The position numbers and the translations under genes were made by a program. The notes under the pieces were generated by a model that worked only from the letters and a program-made list of their open reading frames with translations, had not been told where the DNA came from and searched no databases. A stretch of DNA of 64,000 nucleotides from NCBI RefSeq assembly GCF_006874425.1, contig NZ_VIJZ01000001.1, positions 434,001-498,000 of the forward strand. The letters run 5' to 3'. The DNA is from Paenibacillus ottowii. GTDB lineage: Bacteria; Bacillota; Bacilli; Paenibacillales; Paenibacillaceae. Shown one piece after another: positions 34,929 to 44,247 of this stretch (its first letter is position 1; each line of letters opens with the position of its first letter).

Positions 34929-36560
34929 ATGAAGAGGATTGTTGATGTTGCCAAAGAAGCAGGAATTGAAGAAGAGCATCTGGAGACGTACGGCAAATAC
35001 AAAGCGAAGCTGAATCCATCTTTGTGGGAGCAGTTGAAGGATCGCCCGAATGGAAAGCTGGTGCTGGTTACAGCGATGAATCCCACTCCGGCTGGGGAAG
35101 GAAAAACACTGACAACCATCGGGCTATCCCAGGCATTAAATGCGATGGGGCATAAAACCGTGGCAGCCCTGCGGGAGCCGTCTCTTGGGCCTTGCTTTGG
35201 GATGAAAGGAGGAGCAACCGGGGGAGGAAAGGCCCAGATTGTTCCGGCGGAAGACATTAATCTGCATTTTACAGGTGATATACATGCGATTTCGGCAGCA
35301 CATAATTTGCTGGCAGCAATGATTGATAACCATTTGTTCCATGGAAATGCTTTGCGGCTGAAGCCAGAACGAATTGTGTGGAAACGGGCTGTCGATATGA
35401 ATGATCGGAGCCTGCGAAGTATTGTAACCGGATTGGGTGCGGGGAATGGAGCGGTGAGAGAAAGCGGCTTTCTGATTACCTCGGCCTCGGAAGTCATGGC
35501 GGTGCTATGCTTAAGTGAAAATATGGACGATCTTAAAGTACGGTTGGGTCGAATGGTGATTGGATATAACGAGGCCGGTGAGGCGGTAACAGCAGAGGAG
35601 CTGCACGCAGTGGAAGGTATGGCTGTGCTGCTTCGGGAAGCCTTAAAGCCTAATCTGGTGCAGACGCTGGACGGAACTCCGGTTATTGTGCATGGTGGAC
35701 CTTTTGCTAACATTGCCCATGGATGCAGCAGTCTGATCGGTACAAAGCTGGCATTGAAGCTGGGAGAGGTGGTCGTCACAGAGGCAGGGTTCGGGGCTGA
35801 ACTGGGAGCGGAAAAGTTTTTTGACATCAAGTGCCGTCAGTCCGGCTTGCAGCCAGATGCGGCTGTGCTGGTCGTAACTGCCAAAGCGCTGAAATATAAC
35901 GGCGGGGTAGCTAAACATGAGCTGGACGCAGAAAATCTGGAGCAATTACAACTCGGATTAGCCAATATGAGCCGGCATGTACGGAATTTGCAAAAGTTTG
36001 GTGTGCCTGTATTGGTGGCGATTAACCATTTTGTAACAGACAGCGAAGCGGAACTGGATTTGATTTTCTCGGAATGCCGCAAGCTGGGTGTACCCGCAGA
36101 GCTTTCACAAGTATGGGCGCAGGGAAGCCAAGGGGGAGAAAAGTTGGCCCAAAGCCTGCTGAACTTACTTCAGAAGGAGAAAGCCCATTTTGCACCGCTA
36201 TATGATCATACGCTTGATTTGCAAGCGAAAATTAGCGTCATTGCCAAGGAGCTTTACGGTGCGGCAGAGGTAGCTTACGCGCCTGCGGCTAGACGGGCGT
36301 TGGCTGGTATGGAGCAGCTTGGTTTTGGACAACTGCCTGTATGTATGGCCAAAACACCCTATTCTTTCTCAGATCAACCTTCCTTGCTAGGTGCACCGGA
36401 AGGCTTCACCATTCACGTGTCCAGCGTATCATTGTCCGCAGGCGCAGGTTTTGTAGTCGTGGAAACAGGCAATACCATGACGATGCCAGGACTGCCCAAA
36501 TCTCCAGCAGCTGAACATATGTCTCTGGAGGCAGATGGGAGTATTCAAGGACTCATGTAG
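34929..36560 (+). CDS. fhs: formate--tetrahydrofolate ligase
   Basis: A 543-aa enzyme making 10-formyl-tetrahydrofolate from formate, THF and ATP, feeding one-carbon units into purine and Met-tRNA formylation. The P-loop is PTPAGEGKT (residues 52-60), followed by LREPSLGPCFGMKGGATGGG and DINLHFTGDIHAI, both diagnostic. Length is slightly short of the usual 555-560. It is monocistronic, convergent with the iron-related gene at 36592. Confidence 0.96.
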   Translation: MKRIVDVAKEAGIEEEHLETYGKYKAKLNPSLWEQLKDRPNGKLVLVTAMNPTPAGEGKTLTTIGLSQALNAMGHKTVAALREPSLGPCFGMKGGATGGGKAQIVPAEDINLHFTGDIHAISAAHNLLAAMIDNHLFHGNALRLKPERIVWKRAVDMNDRSLRSIVTGLGAGNGAVRESGFLITSASEVMAVLCLSENMDDLKVRLGRMVIGYNEAGEAVTAEELHAVEGMAVLLREALKPNLVQTLDGTPVIVHGGPFANIAHGCSSLIGTKLALKLGEVVVTEAGFGAELGAEKFFDIKCRQSGLQPDAAVLVVTAKALKYNGGVAKHELDAENLEQLQLGLANMSRHVRNLQKFGVPVLVAINHFVTDSEAELDLIFSECRKLGVPAELSQVWAQGSQGGEKLAQSLLNLLQKEKAHFAPLYDHTLDLQAKISVIAKELYGAAEVAYAPAARRALAGMEQLGFGQLPVCMAKTPYSFSDQPSLLGAPEGFTIHVSSVSLSAGAGFVVVETGNTMTMPGLPKSPAAEHMSLEADGSIQGLM

Positions 36561-36591
36561 CATTTTACTAGAAAATAGCAGCATTTTGGCA

Positions 36592-38313
36592 TCAATGAAC
36601 GAGTAGTTTGGGCAGGGCAGTGAGCAGCTTTTGCCGAGTCATGGCATCGCCCCAGTTCCAACGGTCTGCTTCTACGAAATATACCCGGCCTTGACGAACA
36701 GCAGGTAGGCTGTGCCAGAGAGGGCTGTTGAGCATGTATTCCAGCGCATGTTTGGAATCTGGCGCTGTAGGGACAAGCATAAAAATACGGTCGCCAGCGT
36801 AATCAGGCAATTCGTCCGGGTCAATTTCTGCGAAGCCTAGTCCTGCGTCAAGCATCTTTTGGATTGACTCGACAGGCTGGAAGCCGTGCGGATGGTAGAG
36901 GGCCGATGAGAATCCGGACATGCCCATGACAAAAAGCCGATCCACATGATCGAAGATAAAGACAGAGGCGGTTTCTCCGGCTGTAATATGCGTACTAAGC
37001 TGCTGCCACATCGCTAGATTACGAGCGGCGAAGGCAGCTAACCAGCGTTCGGCTTCGCGTTCCTTATCGAGCCAGGCGCCAAGTGTACGCAGCCGTTCCT
37101 CCAGGGCGGCAAAGGAGTTGAAGGTGACGGTGGGCGCGATGCTTGCAATGCGCTCATATTCCTATTCATCTGAGTTGGCGATGATAATCGGATCAGGATT
37201 GAGAGCGCTGGTCACGCCGGTATCCAGCGGAAGTCCCACGTCAGTTACGTTCCCAAGCCGATGCTTATAGCCGCTGTATTCACTGAGCCGCAGACTTCCT
37301 CCAATGGGTGTGGCTCCTAACGCGAGCAGATCGCCCATCGTTTCACCATGATAGATGATGCGGCTCGCTTGGCGCGGGATATGAATTTGGTGGCCTGTCC
37401 AATCCTTAACGCACACAGAACCGGGAGCGGATAGCGCATATTGGCCAGGGGGAACCCCGGTCATTTGTCTAAAACGCCGATTAAAATAATATTCGTCAGA
37501 GAAACCCACCTGACGGGCAATTTCACGCAAAGGCCGTTTGCATTCCAGCAGCAGCCGCTTGGCATGGTTCAAGCGCAGCTCAGTGAGGTAATGCAGCGGC
37601 TTTTTGCCTGTTATTTTGCGAAACAACTGGAAGTATTGCCATATGGAAACGTTCGCCTGTTCGGCAAGCTGCTTGACGGTAAGGGGCTTTTCGTAGTGTT
37701 TTTCCATATATGTAAGGGTGTTTTCCACCGATGCGGGTAATGCCGAATTAGCGCCATCGTTATACTCGACATGGGCGTGTGCTTCCTGCCATAGCAAAAG
37801 AAGCTTTTGAAACATGATTTGCTGACGTAATGCAGAAGTTTGATGATGCGGCTGGCTCGTTGGTTGGGCGCTATAAAATAACTCTTCGGCCAACTGAACA
37901 GGCTTGGAGGAAGAGGAGACAATGTATTCACGTGGTTCTGGCAGGACAGAGCTAAGATATAGGGAGGCCATGCCCGTTACGTTTTCAGCCAATGTCATGT
38001 CTGATAGTGTCTCTAATGGCATAGCGATCACCTGAAATGTGATTTTGTAGTATTCAGGTACAGTTCCAACCAAGGGGGCGATGCGATAGGATTCCCCGGG
38101 AGTTAACCAGTACCCATGACCTGGGTGGAAGACATACTGCTCTGGTCCAATATTCACCGTACCTGTTCCACCGATGAACATGAGCAGACAGTGATCTGAA
38201 TGTGGACGAAATTGTAGTCTATCGTTAAGCTCACTAGCCAGCACAATTTGCTTAAAATGAAAAAGCAGCGAGCTGGAAGGGGGTGAATATTCAGACGACG
38301 GGGACGGGTTCAC
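36592..38313 (-). pseudogene. AraC regulator fused to siderophore-binding domain, interrupted by in-frame TAG
   Basis: One continuous reading frame of 574 codons, broken only by TAG at 37164-37162 (minus strand); the frame resumes EYERIASIAP directly after. The N-terminal part has a cupin-like domain and a double HTH (SVSIWQYFQLFRKITGKKP-type and GFSDEYYFNRRFRQMTGVPP). The rest is an FhuD/BtuF-like siderophore-binding domain (IHIPRQASRIIYHGETMGDL, VFIFDHVDRLFVMGM). This is the design of Btr of B. subtilis, which activates bacillibactin uptake genes when loaded with ferri-siderophore. A single C-to-T or A-to-T change would explain the stop. If the stop is real, the product lacks the ligand domain. 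A Fur box lies upstream. Confidence 0.82.
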
Positions 38314-38332
38314 GGTGTAATGCTCCTTTTAT

Positions 38333-38347
38333 TGAGAATGGTTATCA
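38333..38347 (-). promoter_or_regulatory. Fur box of the AraC/binding-protein fusion
   Basis: TGAGAATGGTTATCA matches the Fur consensus TGATAATNATTATCA at 12 of 14 defined positions. It lies 20 bp upstream of the start at 38313. Confidence 0.75.
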
Positions 38348-38381
38348 TATATGCATAAGTATACCTCCTTTAAGTTCAACA

Positions 38382-38421
38382 AAAAAGAAGCCTATCAACA
38401 AATGTCGATAAGCTTCTTCGA
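38382..38421 (-). terminator. terminator of the siderophore-binding lipoprotein gene
   Basis: On the minus strand GAAGCTTATCGA and TTGATAGGCTTC pair and TTTTTTG follows. Confidence 0.8.
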
Positions 38422-38423
38422 AC

Positions 38424-39418
38424 TTATTTTATGAGCTTGGGCAGTTCCTCCAATAGCCATTCTCGGGTAGAAGCATCACTTTCGGTTTTACCAATGTCCT
38501 GCATGTACACATGTCCCTGTTGGACGGCAGGCAGCTGGAGCCACAGCTTGCTTTTCATTAACTGTTCGGTAGATTGGCGGGCTTCTGAGCTTGGAATGTT
38601 CAGTATGAAAATCCGATCTTCCGCGTATTGTCCAATCACCTCCTGCGATATTTGCACGAATCCTTTGTTCTCGTCCAGCGCTTGCTGAATAAGAGGAGTA
38701 GGTTTGAGACCATTTTTTTCATACAGTATTTGTGACAGGCCTGTCCGCGCCATGACGAACAAACGATCACCTGGATAGTAGGTAAAGACCGAAGCTGTTT
38801 CACCCGATTTCACACCTTTCGCATGAAGTTTGCTCCACATCTCTGCTTCCTTGATTTTATATTGGGCTAGCCAGTCTTCAGCAGTTTCTTTCTTGTTCAA
38901 AATGTCTCCGAGATGTATCAAACGCTTATTTAATGGCGCAAAGGTATCGAACATAGTGGTAGGTGCGATTTTTGTTAACGCTGCATATTGTTTTTCGTCC
39001 GTATCGGCAGTAATGATTAGGTCTGGTTGTAGAGCCAATGTTTTTTCTAAATCAATGGGAAATCCTAGGTCCGATACATTCTGAACTTTTTTTCATATAT
39101 CTTTCCCTCGATCATAGAAGTCGATGTACCAACAGCCTGTACGCCTAAAACCAATAGATCCCCATAGTTTTCTCCGAAGTAAGCAATGCGCCCAGGAGTC
39201 GTGGGAATGTCTACTGTATGTCCCTTATAGTCTATGTAGGCGCGAGTTGTGGCTGCTTCCGATGTTTTTGTTGATGCTGCTGTGTTGCTGTTTGCAGTCT
39301 GATGGTTGTCTGATGCGCCGCACCCCAGCAGCAATGCCCCCATAAGAGAGAATAGATAGATCAGAGAAGTGTATTGTCGAGTAGTTTTTTTGTTAATCGT
39401 AGAATTCTTGTTGATCAT
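38424..39418 (-). pseudogene. siderophore-binding lipoprotein with frame break at A_AAA_AAG
   Basis: An ABC-type ferri-siderophore-binding lipoprotein (FeuA/YfiY class) whose frame shifts once. The first part (ATG 39418 behind GGAGG, to a TAG at 39065) has a signal peptide with lipobox LLLGC, then GHTVDIPTTPGRIAYFGENY. The second part (to 38424) has ALQPDLIITADTDEKQYAAL and VFTYYPGDRLFVMARTG. A -1 shift at A_AAA_AAG (39092-39086) joins them exactly, giving EKKVQNVSDLGFP. This may be a mutation, a homopolymer sequencing error or programmed frameshifting. It shares homology with the C-terminal domain of its neighbour. A Fur box precedes it; no permease genes are nearby. Confidence 0.82.
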
Positions 39419-39458
39419 AGCAACCTCCGTATAATAGAATGATTCATAATATTGCAAA

Positions 39459-39473
39459 TGAGAATTATTATCA
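39459..39473 (-). promoter_or_regulatory. Fur box of the lipoprotein gene
   Basis: TGAGAATTATTATCA matches the Fur consensus at 13 of 14 defined positions, 41 bp upstream of the start. Confidence 0.8.
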
Positions 39474-39652
39474 CAAAGGTAATAATAAGCGCTGATCCCT
39501 CAATGCTTAATGGACAAACTTGGTCCATGGATCCGATTTTGTACAAAATGAGCCTTAAGTGGTTTTCGTCCATACGTTCTTTAACATGTTATTGATTTGT
39601 CATTTTTTATGGTATAGAGTATCAGTTTTATACATTTGAAAGGGGTTTTGAA

Positions 39653-40285
39653 ATGGCATTGTTTATTACATATGTTTTACTAGGTTTCTCTATAGCGTTA
39701 CCTATAGGTACCATTACGGTTGAAATGACGAAGCAAGGGCTAAAGAATGGATTTATGCATGGATGGATTGTGGGTCTTGGGGGAATGACCGTCGATTTGT
39801 TATTAATCATTGGTTTATATTTTGGTCTGGCCTCGGTCCTATCCTTACCTATTGTACAGGTGATCATGTGGCTCATCGGAGCTGTATTTTTGTGCTATGT
39901 AGGGTACGACAGCATCAAAAATGCGGATCATGATATTGCGCTAGAAGGAGAAAAAAAGACGAAATCATTATTTTCTTCCTATAAAAATGGGCTGCTTGTC
40001 GCTATTTCACCAGGGAATTTAGTGTTCTGGGTGAGTGTTTTTGGGACTGTGCTGGCAAGTTCATTTGATCGGTCAAATACAAGTCAATTCCTGATTGTTG
40101 GCTTAGGTATTTTGTTTGGTATTCTTATCCATGATTTAGGCTTGATGACCCTTGTAGCGACAACACGAAAAGCCATGAACCGAACCGCCATCAAATGGGT
40201 TACGATCTGTGCTGGTGTGGTTTTGATTGGTTTTTCGGTTTACTTCCTGTATGAATTTATGATCAGTCTCCAAAAGATTTTATAG
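39653..40285 (+). CDS. LysE-family amino acid exporter
   Basis: A 210-aa membrane protein with six predicted helices, opening LFITYVLLGFSIALPIGTIT, where the conserved family motif PxGP is represented by PIGT. A second motif is AISPGNLVFWVSVFG. Relatives export lysine, arginine or threonine; the substrate here is unknown. ATG 39653 follows GAAAGGGG. It is a single gene between the iron locus and the ydcC-like gene. Confidence 0.82.
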   Translation: MALFITYVLLGFSIALPIGTITVEMTKQGLKNGFMHGWIVGLGGMTVDLLLIIGLYFGLASVLSLPIVQVIMWLIGAVFLCYVGYDSIKNADHDIALEGEKKTKSLFSSYKNGLLVAISPGNLVFWVSVFGTVLASSFDRSNTSQFLIVGLGILFGILIHDLGLMTLVATTRKAMNRTAIKWVTICAGVVLIGFSVYFLYEFMISLQKIL

Positions 40286-40395
40286 CCTTGTACAAAGATG
40301 CGCTCAAGCTTGTCATGCCAGTCTGCATAAATCGAACAAGTCCTTCATAGACATGTACTAATTCATTTAAAACATGTGCTGAAGGGGTTGATGAC

Positions 40396-41673
40396 ATGCG
40401 CCGGATTTCATGGATGCTTGCCATGGTCATGTGTGTAACGTTGCTGCTGGCCGGGTGCGGCAAGAAGAGCGCAGACGATGTGGTTAAAGATTTGAGTGAC
40501 GTGGTGAGCGACCTGAACAGCTACCATGGTACAGCTGTGATGACGCTGCATACCGGCGACACGCCGCAGGAATACAAGGTGGATATATCCTATCGCAAGC
40601 CGTCCTATTACCGCATTGCCATGACGAACGAGAAAAAGGACGTTACGCAAATTGTGCTTCGTAATGATGAGGGTGTTTTTGTGCTGACACCCAGCCTGAA
40701 CAAGAGTTTCCGATTCAAAAGCGACTGGCCAAACAATCAAGGTCAGGTATATTTATATGAAACGCTGGTTCGCAGCATTATCGGTGATGCCTCTCGTCAG
40801 CTGGCTACCGATGATAAGTCCTATGTGTTTGATGTGGCGGCGAACTACAACAGCCATGCGCTGGTCAGACAAAAGATATGGCTGTCCAAAAACAACTATG
40901 CCCCTACTCAGGTACAGGTATCTGATGCAAATGCCAAGGTGGTTGTCGATCTGAAATTTGATCAGTTCGCTTTTGATACGAAGTTTGACAAGGATTCCTT
41001 TGATATGGAACGGAATATGGCTTCAGGAAAAACGAGTGCAGGTAGCGAGGGAGCGCCATCTTCAGGGGCAGTGGATTCCAGCGGTCCGCTTGATGCCTCT
41101 GGTGCGTTAGAAGGAGCGACTGGCGTGACATCCAGTGAAGCCAGACAAGAGCAGGGAACCGCAGGGGGCGATGTCCAGCAGCCTTCTGGTGAAGCGAAGA
41201 GTGACGGTACAGCCACAGGCGATACGTCCAAGCCGGAAGCAGCAACTAATGGAGAGGCGCAGCAGCCAGCACCAGGCTCAGTGGACGCTGCAACCGGAAC
41301 GTCAGCGGGAACGGATGCCGCAGAAGCTGTGATGGGTGAATTTGGCTTGATCGAACCGTCCTATACGCCAGCCGGAGTACAGATCAAGGATACCCCTGAG
41401 CTGGAGGATAATGGCACACATGCGGTGATGCTGCGTTATAGCGGAACGTATAACTATACCATTGTGGAGGCGCGTCCCAAAGATCGGGCGGTCGCACTTT
41501 CCGCAGGTGAACTGGTTGATATTGGAGGAAGCTTTGCTGTTTTGACAGGAAGCGAGCAGCAGACGATGACCTGGATGAATGATGGTATAGAGTTCAGAAT
41601 CACCAGTGCTGACCTGCCTGTGAGCGAAATGATACAAATTGCCGCTTCTATACAGGATCAATCGGGTAAATAA
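40396..41673 (+). CDS. YdcC-like sporulation lipoprotein (LolA-fold)
   Basis: A 425-aa lipoprotein with signal peptide and lipobox LLLAGC (Cys about residue 21). Residues about 25-220 have the LolA-like pattern (SYHGTAVMTLHTGDTPQEYK, VFVLTPSLNKSFRFKSDW-type strands). A low-complexity Ser/Ala/Gly/Thr/Glu linker of about 95 residues follows (about 220-315), then a C-terminal domain of about 110 residues. In B. subtilis ydcC lies just upstream of alr, as here, and is expressed in sporulation; the inserted linker makes this protein longer. It is outside the membrane and probably interacts with envelope components. Confidence 0.8.
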   Translation: MRRISWMLAMVMCVTLLLAGCGKKSADDVVKDLSDVVSDLNSYHGTAVMTLHTGDTPQEYKVDISYRKPSYYRIAMTNEKKDVTQIVLRNDEGVFVLTPSLNKSFRFKSDWPNNQGQVYLYETLVRSIIGDASRQLATDDKSYVFDVAANYNSHALVRQKIWLSKNNYAPTQVQVSDANAKVVVDLKFDQFAFDTKFDKDSFDMERNMASGKTSAGSEGAPSSGAVDSSGPLDASGALEGATGVTSSEARQEQGTAGGDVQQPSGEAKSDGTATGDTSKPEAATNGEAQQPAPGSVDAATGTSAGTDAAEAVMGEFGLIEPSYTPAGVQIKDTPELEDNGTHAVMLRYSGTYNYTIVEARPKDRAVALSAGELVDIGGSFAVLTGSEQQTMTWMNDGIEFRITSADLPVSEMIQIAASIQDQSGK

Positions 41674-41682
41674 AATTTTATA

Positions 41683-41740
41683 GACGGATGCAGACGGTCT
41701 AGAGTGTACAATGCTCTGCTGCCGCCCGTATCCGTCTTTT
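41683..41740 (+). terminator. terminator after ydcC-like gene
   Basis: GACGGAT and ATCCGTC close a branched hairpin and TTTTG follows. Confidence 0.6.
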
Positions 41741-41939
41741 GTTCATTCGCAGTCTAAGATGTGCATCGCTTGTATATCCTGTTCTATTGTAGATATGGTA
41801 GAGGAGGCTGGCAAAGCCCCCCTGCCATTGACAGCCACGTCTCTGAACATTACCATTAACCTTTGGAAGCAAGGATTTTGCTACAACTGAATGGTAAAGG
41901 TTACGTTACAGGCTAACAATTGAAGAAGGTGACTGGATT

Positions 41940-43136
41940 TTGCAAGCACAATACAGATCGACCCGGGCCGAAATCAACCTGGATCACCTTGGCGCCAACT
42001 ATGAAGCCTTTCGCAAGGTATTGCCTGCGGATAAGCTGATGCTGGTCTGTGTCAAGGCTAATGCCTACGGACATGGTGCCGTAGAAATTTCAAAGGAAAT
42101 GGAACGCCTTGGTGCGGATTATTTGAGCGTCGCTTTTCTGGATGAGGCTCTGGAGCTTCGTCATGCGGGGATTGAACTGCCGATCCTTGTACTCGGCTAT
42201 ACTTCGCCTGAAGCTGTCCAAACAGCTTGGGAGCATGATATCTCATTAACTGTGTTTAGTGAGGAAGTGCTGGAGGGTATTCGCAGATTGGACCGTCAAG
42301 GAAGCGAACGCAAGCTGAAGGTGCACATCAAAATAGACAGCGGGATGGGAAGGCTCGGTTTGCTGCCTGGAGAAGCGGCTGTCGCTTTTGTTCGGCAGGC
42401 TCGCGAATTAGAGCAAGTGGTGCTGGAAGGCATGTACACCCATTTTGCCCGCGCGGATGAAGAAGATAAAGGCTATACACTGCTGCAATATGATCGGTTT
42501 CGGGGCGTGGCGGATGCGCTAAGGGAACAAGGTATTACTTTTCCCATTATACATACGGGCAACAGCGCGGCCACCATTGATACCCCTTCCCTTTCCCCCA
42601 ATATGGTGCGGATTGGCATCAGTATATACGGTCTGTACCCATCTGATGAGGTTAACCGGCAAGTCATTAAACTGTTGCCTGTATTGTCTTTAAAGACAGC
42701 AGTGGTTTATACCAAGACGCTTCCTCCCGGCTGGGGAGTTAGTTATGGCACCCGGTATGTAACCTCTAGTGAAGAGCGGATCGGCACACTGCCAATCGGT
42801 TATGCGGATGGATACTCCCGCATGCTAAGTGGGAAGGTCGAAGTGTTGATACGCGGTCGTCGCGTCCCTGTACTCGGTACGATCTGCATGGACCAGTGTA
42901 TGGTATCCTTACAATCTTTCGCAGAGGATGCGGAAGAAATTCAAACCGGCGAAGAGGTTGTTCTCATCGGCCAGCAGTCCGGCGAAATGATTGCGGCGGA
43001 CGAGCTGGCATCCAAGCTTGGTACGATCCACTACGAGGTGATCTGCATGATCGCAGACAGGGTACCGCGTGTTTACATGCGAAATCATGTTCCTGTCGTT
43101 CGGGTGAACTCACTTCTTCCAACCCGCTGGAATTAA
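41940..43136 (+). CDS. alr: alanine racemase
   Basis: A 398-aa PLP enzyme making D-alanine for peptidoglycan. The PLP lysine is Lys39 in VCVKANAYGHG; the second base Tyr lies in GVSYGTRY; the active-site arginine and phosphate-binding residues lie in HTGNSAATI and IGISIYGLYP. It starts at TTG 41940 behind AGAAGGTG; no ATG exists nearby in frame, and the chosen start gives a family-typical N terminus. The C terminus is about ten residues longer than usual. It stands upstream of the EndoAI/EndoA pair, as in B. subtilis. Confidence 0.95.
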   Translation: MQAQYRSTRAEINLDHLGANYEAFRKVLPADKLMLVCVKANAYGHGAVEISKEMERLGADYLSVAFLDEALELRHAGIELPILVLGYTSPEAVQTAWEHDISLTVFSEEVLEGIRRLDRQGSERKLKVHIKIDSGMGRLGLLPGEAAVAFVRQARELEQVVLEGMYTHFARADEEDKGYTLLQYDRFRGVADALREQGITFPIIHTGNSAATIDTPSLSPNMVRIGISIYGLYPSDEVNRQVIKLLPVLSLKTAVVYTKTLPPGWGVSYGTRYVTSSEERIGTLPIGYADGYSRMLSGKVEVLIRGRRVPVLGTICMDQCMVSLQSFAEDAEEIQTGEEVVLIGQQSGEMIAADELASKLGTIHYEVICMIADRVPRVYMRNHVPVVRVNSLLPTRWN

Positions 43137-43411
43137 TTTCATAACGCAAATTACCGGATAAAAGCAGGAGTTTTCGTATAACGTCCCGAAATATGTACAA
43201 AGGAAAGAAAAGAGCGCTATAACTGTCAAAAGACGCATTAGGCTCCGCTGACACTTGTATTTCGGGGATCAAACGCCTGTACGAAAACGAACTGCGTAGT
43301 TTATAATGGAATGCAGCATAGATGATATACGAATATCATATACATTCTTTTATATTCCGTTTGAATAAATTACCGGGAATAACGTTATAATGGTACAATG
43401 GCGACAAGGTT

Positions 43412-43711
43412 TTGGGGGTGGAAGAGAAGTTGGCCAATTTGCAGAACACCAAAAGAATAATGATCAGTTTGCCAGATCATCTCTTGCAGGAAGTGGACGG
43501 GATCGTAGCTATGGAAAATTCCAACCGCAGTGAATTTATCAGGCAGGCAATGAAGCTTTATGTAAGTGAACGTAAAAAACGTTACATTCGTGAAGCTATG
43601 CAGCGTGGATACATGGAGATGGCTAAAATTAACTTGACCATGGCATCCGAAGCCTTTCACGCGGAGGAAGATGCAAACAGCACCTTGGGCCGTACAGTTA
43701 GCGGGGTGTAA
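43412..43711 (+). CDS. ndoAI: EndoAI antitoxin (ribbon-helix-helix)
   Basis: A 99-aa antitoxin of the MazEF-type EndoA system. The ribbon-helix-helix lies at residues about 12-55 (RIMISLPDHLLQEVDGIVAM, NRSEFIRQAMKLYV). The C-terminal tail GYMEMAKINLTMASEAFHAEED blocks the toxin active site in the B. subtilis homologue. TTG 43412 or GTG 43418 could be the start. It is 6 bp before the toxin gene and probably represses their shared promoter; a TATAAT is present at about 43386-43391. Confidence 0.92.
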   Translation: MGVEEKLANLQNTKRIMISLPDHLLQEVDGIVAMENSNRSEFIRQAMKLYVSERKKRYIREAMQRGYMEMAKINLTMASEAFHAEEDANSTLGRTVSGV

Positions 43712-43717
43712 TCCATA

Positions 43718-44068
43718 TTGATCGTAAAGCGCGGCGACGTTTTTTTTGCAGACCTTTCACCCGTAGTCGGTTCCGAGCAAGGTGGCGTCAGACCTGTGCT
43801 GATCATTCAAAATGATATCGGCAACCGGTTTAGTCCTACTGTGATCGTAGCAGCTATCACTGCACAGATTCAGAAGGCAAAGCTGCCTACACACGTGGAG
43901 ATCGACGCGGCGACGCATGGCTTTGATCGTGATTCTGTTGTTCTTCTGGAGCAGATCCGGACGATCGACAAGCAAAGGCTTACCGACAAAATCACCCATT
44001 TGGATGAAGAAACCATGCGCAAAGTGAGCGATTCACTACAAATCAGTCTCGGTTTGATTGATTTTTAG
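43718..44068 (+). CDS. ndoA: EndoA/MazF endoribonuclease toxin
   Basis: A 116-aa mRNA interferase, which in Bacillus cuts at UACAU. The sequence [29 protein letters not shown] and THVEI cover the MazF fold, with the catalytic Arg in GGVRPVL and Thr in AAIT. It begins at TTG 43718 behind GCGGGGTG. It is nearly invariant among Firmicutes and here is intact. Confidence 0.95.
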   Translation: MIVKRGDVFFADLSPVVGSEQGGVRPVLIIQNDIGNRFSPTVIVAAITAQIQKAKLPTHVEIDAATHGFDRDSVVLLEQIRTIDKQRLTDKITHLDEETMRKVSDSLQISLGLIDF

Positions 44069-44094
44069 TATGATGGAACGACGAGTGAAACGGG

Positions 44095-44124
44095 AAAAGG
44101 ACAGCGCATTAGCGCTGTCCTTTT
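44095..44124 (+). terminator. terminator of the ndoA operon
   Basis: AAAAGGACAGCGC and GCGCTGTCCTTTT form a perfect 13-bp stem with loop ATTA. Confidence 0.85.
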
Positions 44125-44247
44125 GCATGTCCGAAGAAAAATATAGGTAGGGCTTGCTTTTACGCTACCCGCTGGCGCTTTGAATCATTTTTTGTGATAA
44201 TAAAAGATATGATGTATGACAAGAGCTGTGAGGAAGAAGGGATAGGT

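Noticed and set aside
34901..35830. 309-aa minus-strand ORF over fhs
   Set aside because: Antisense shadow of fhs; composition is low-complexity Ser/Pro/Thr, typical of reverse-frame translation.
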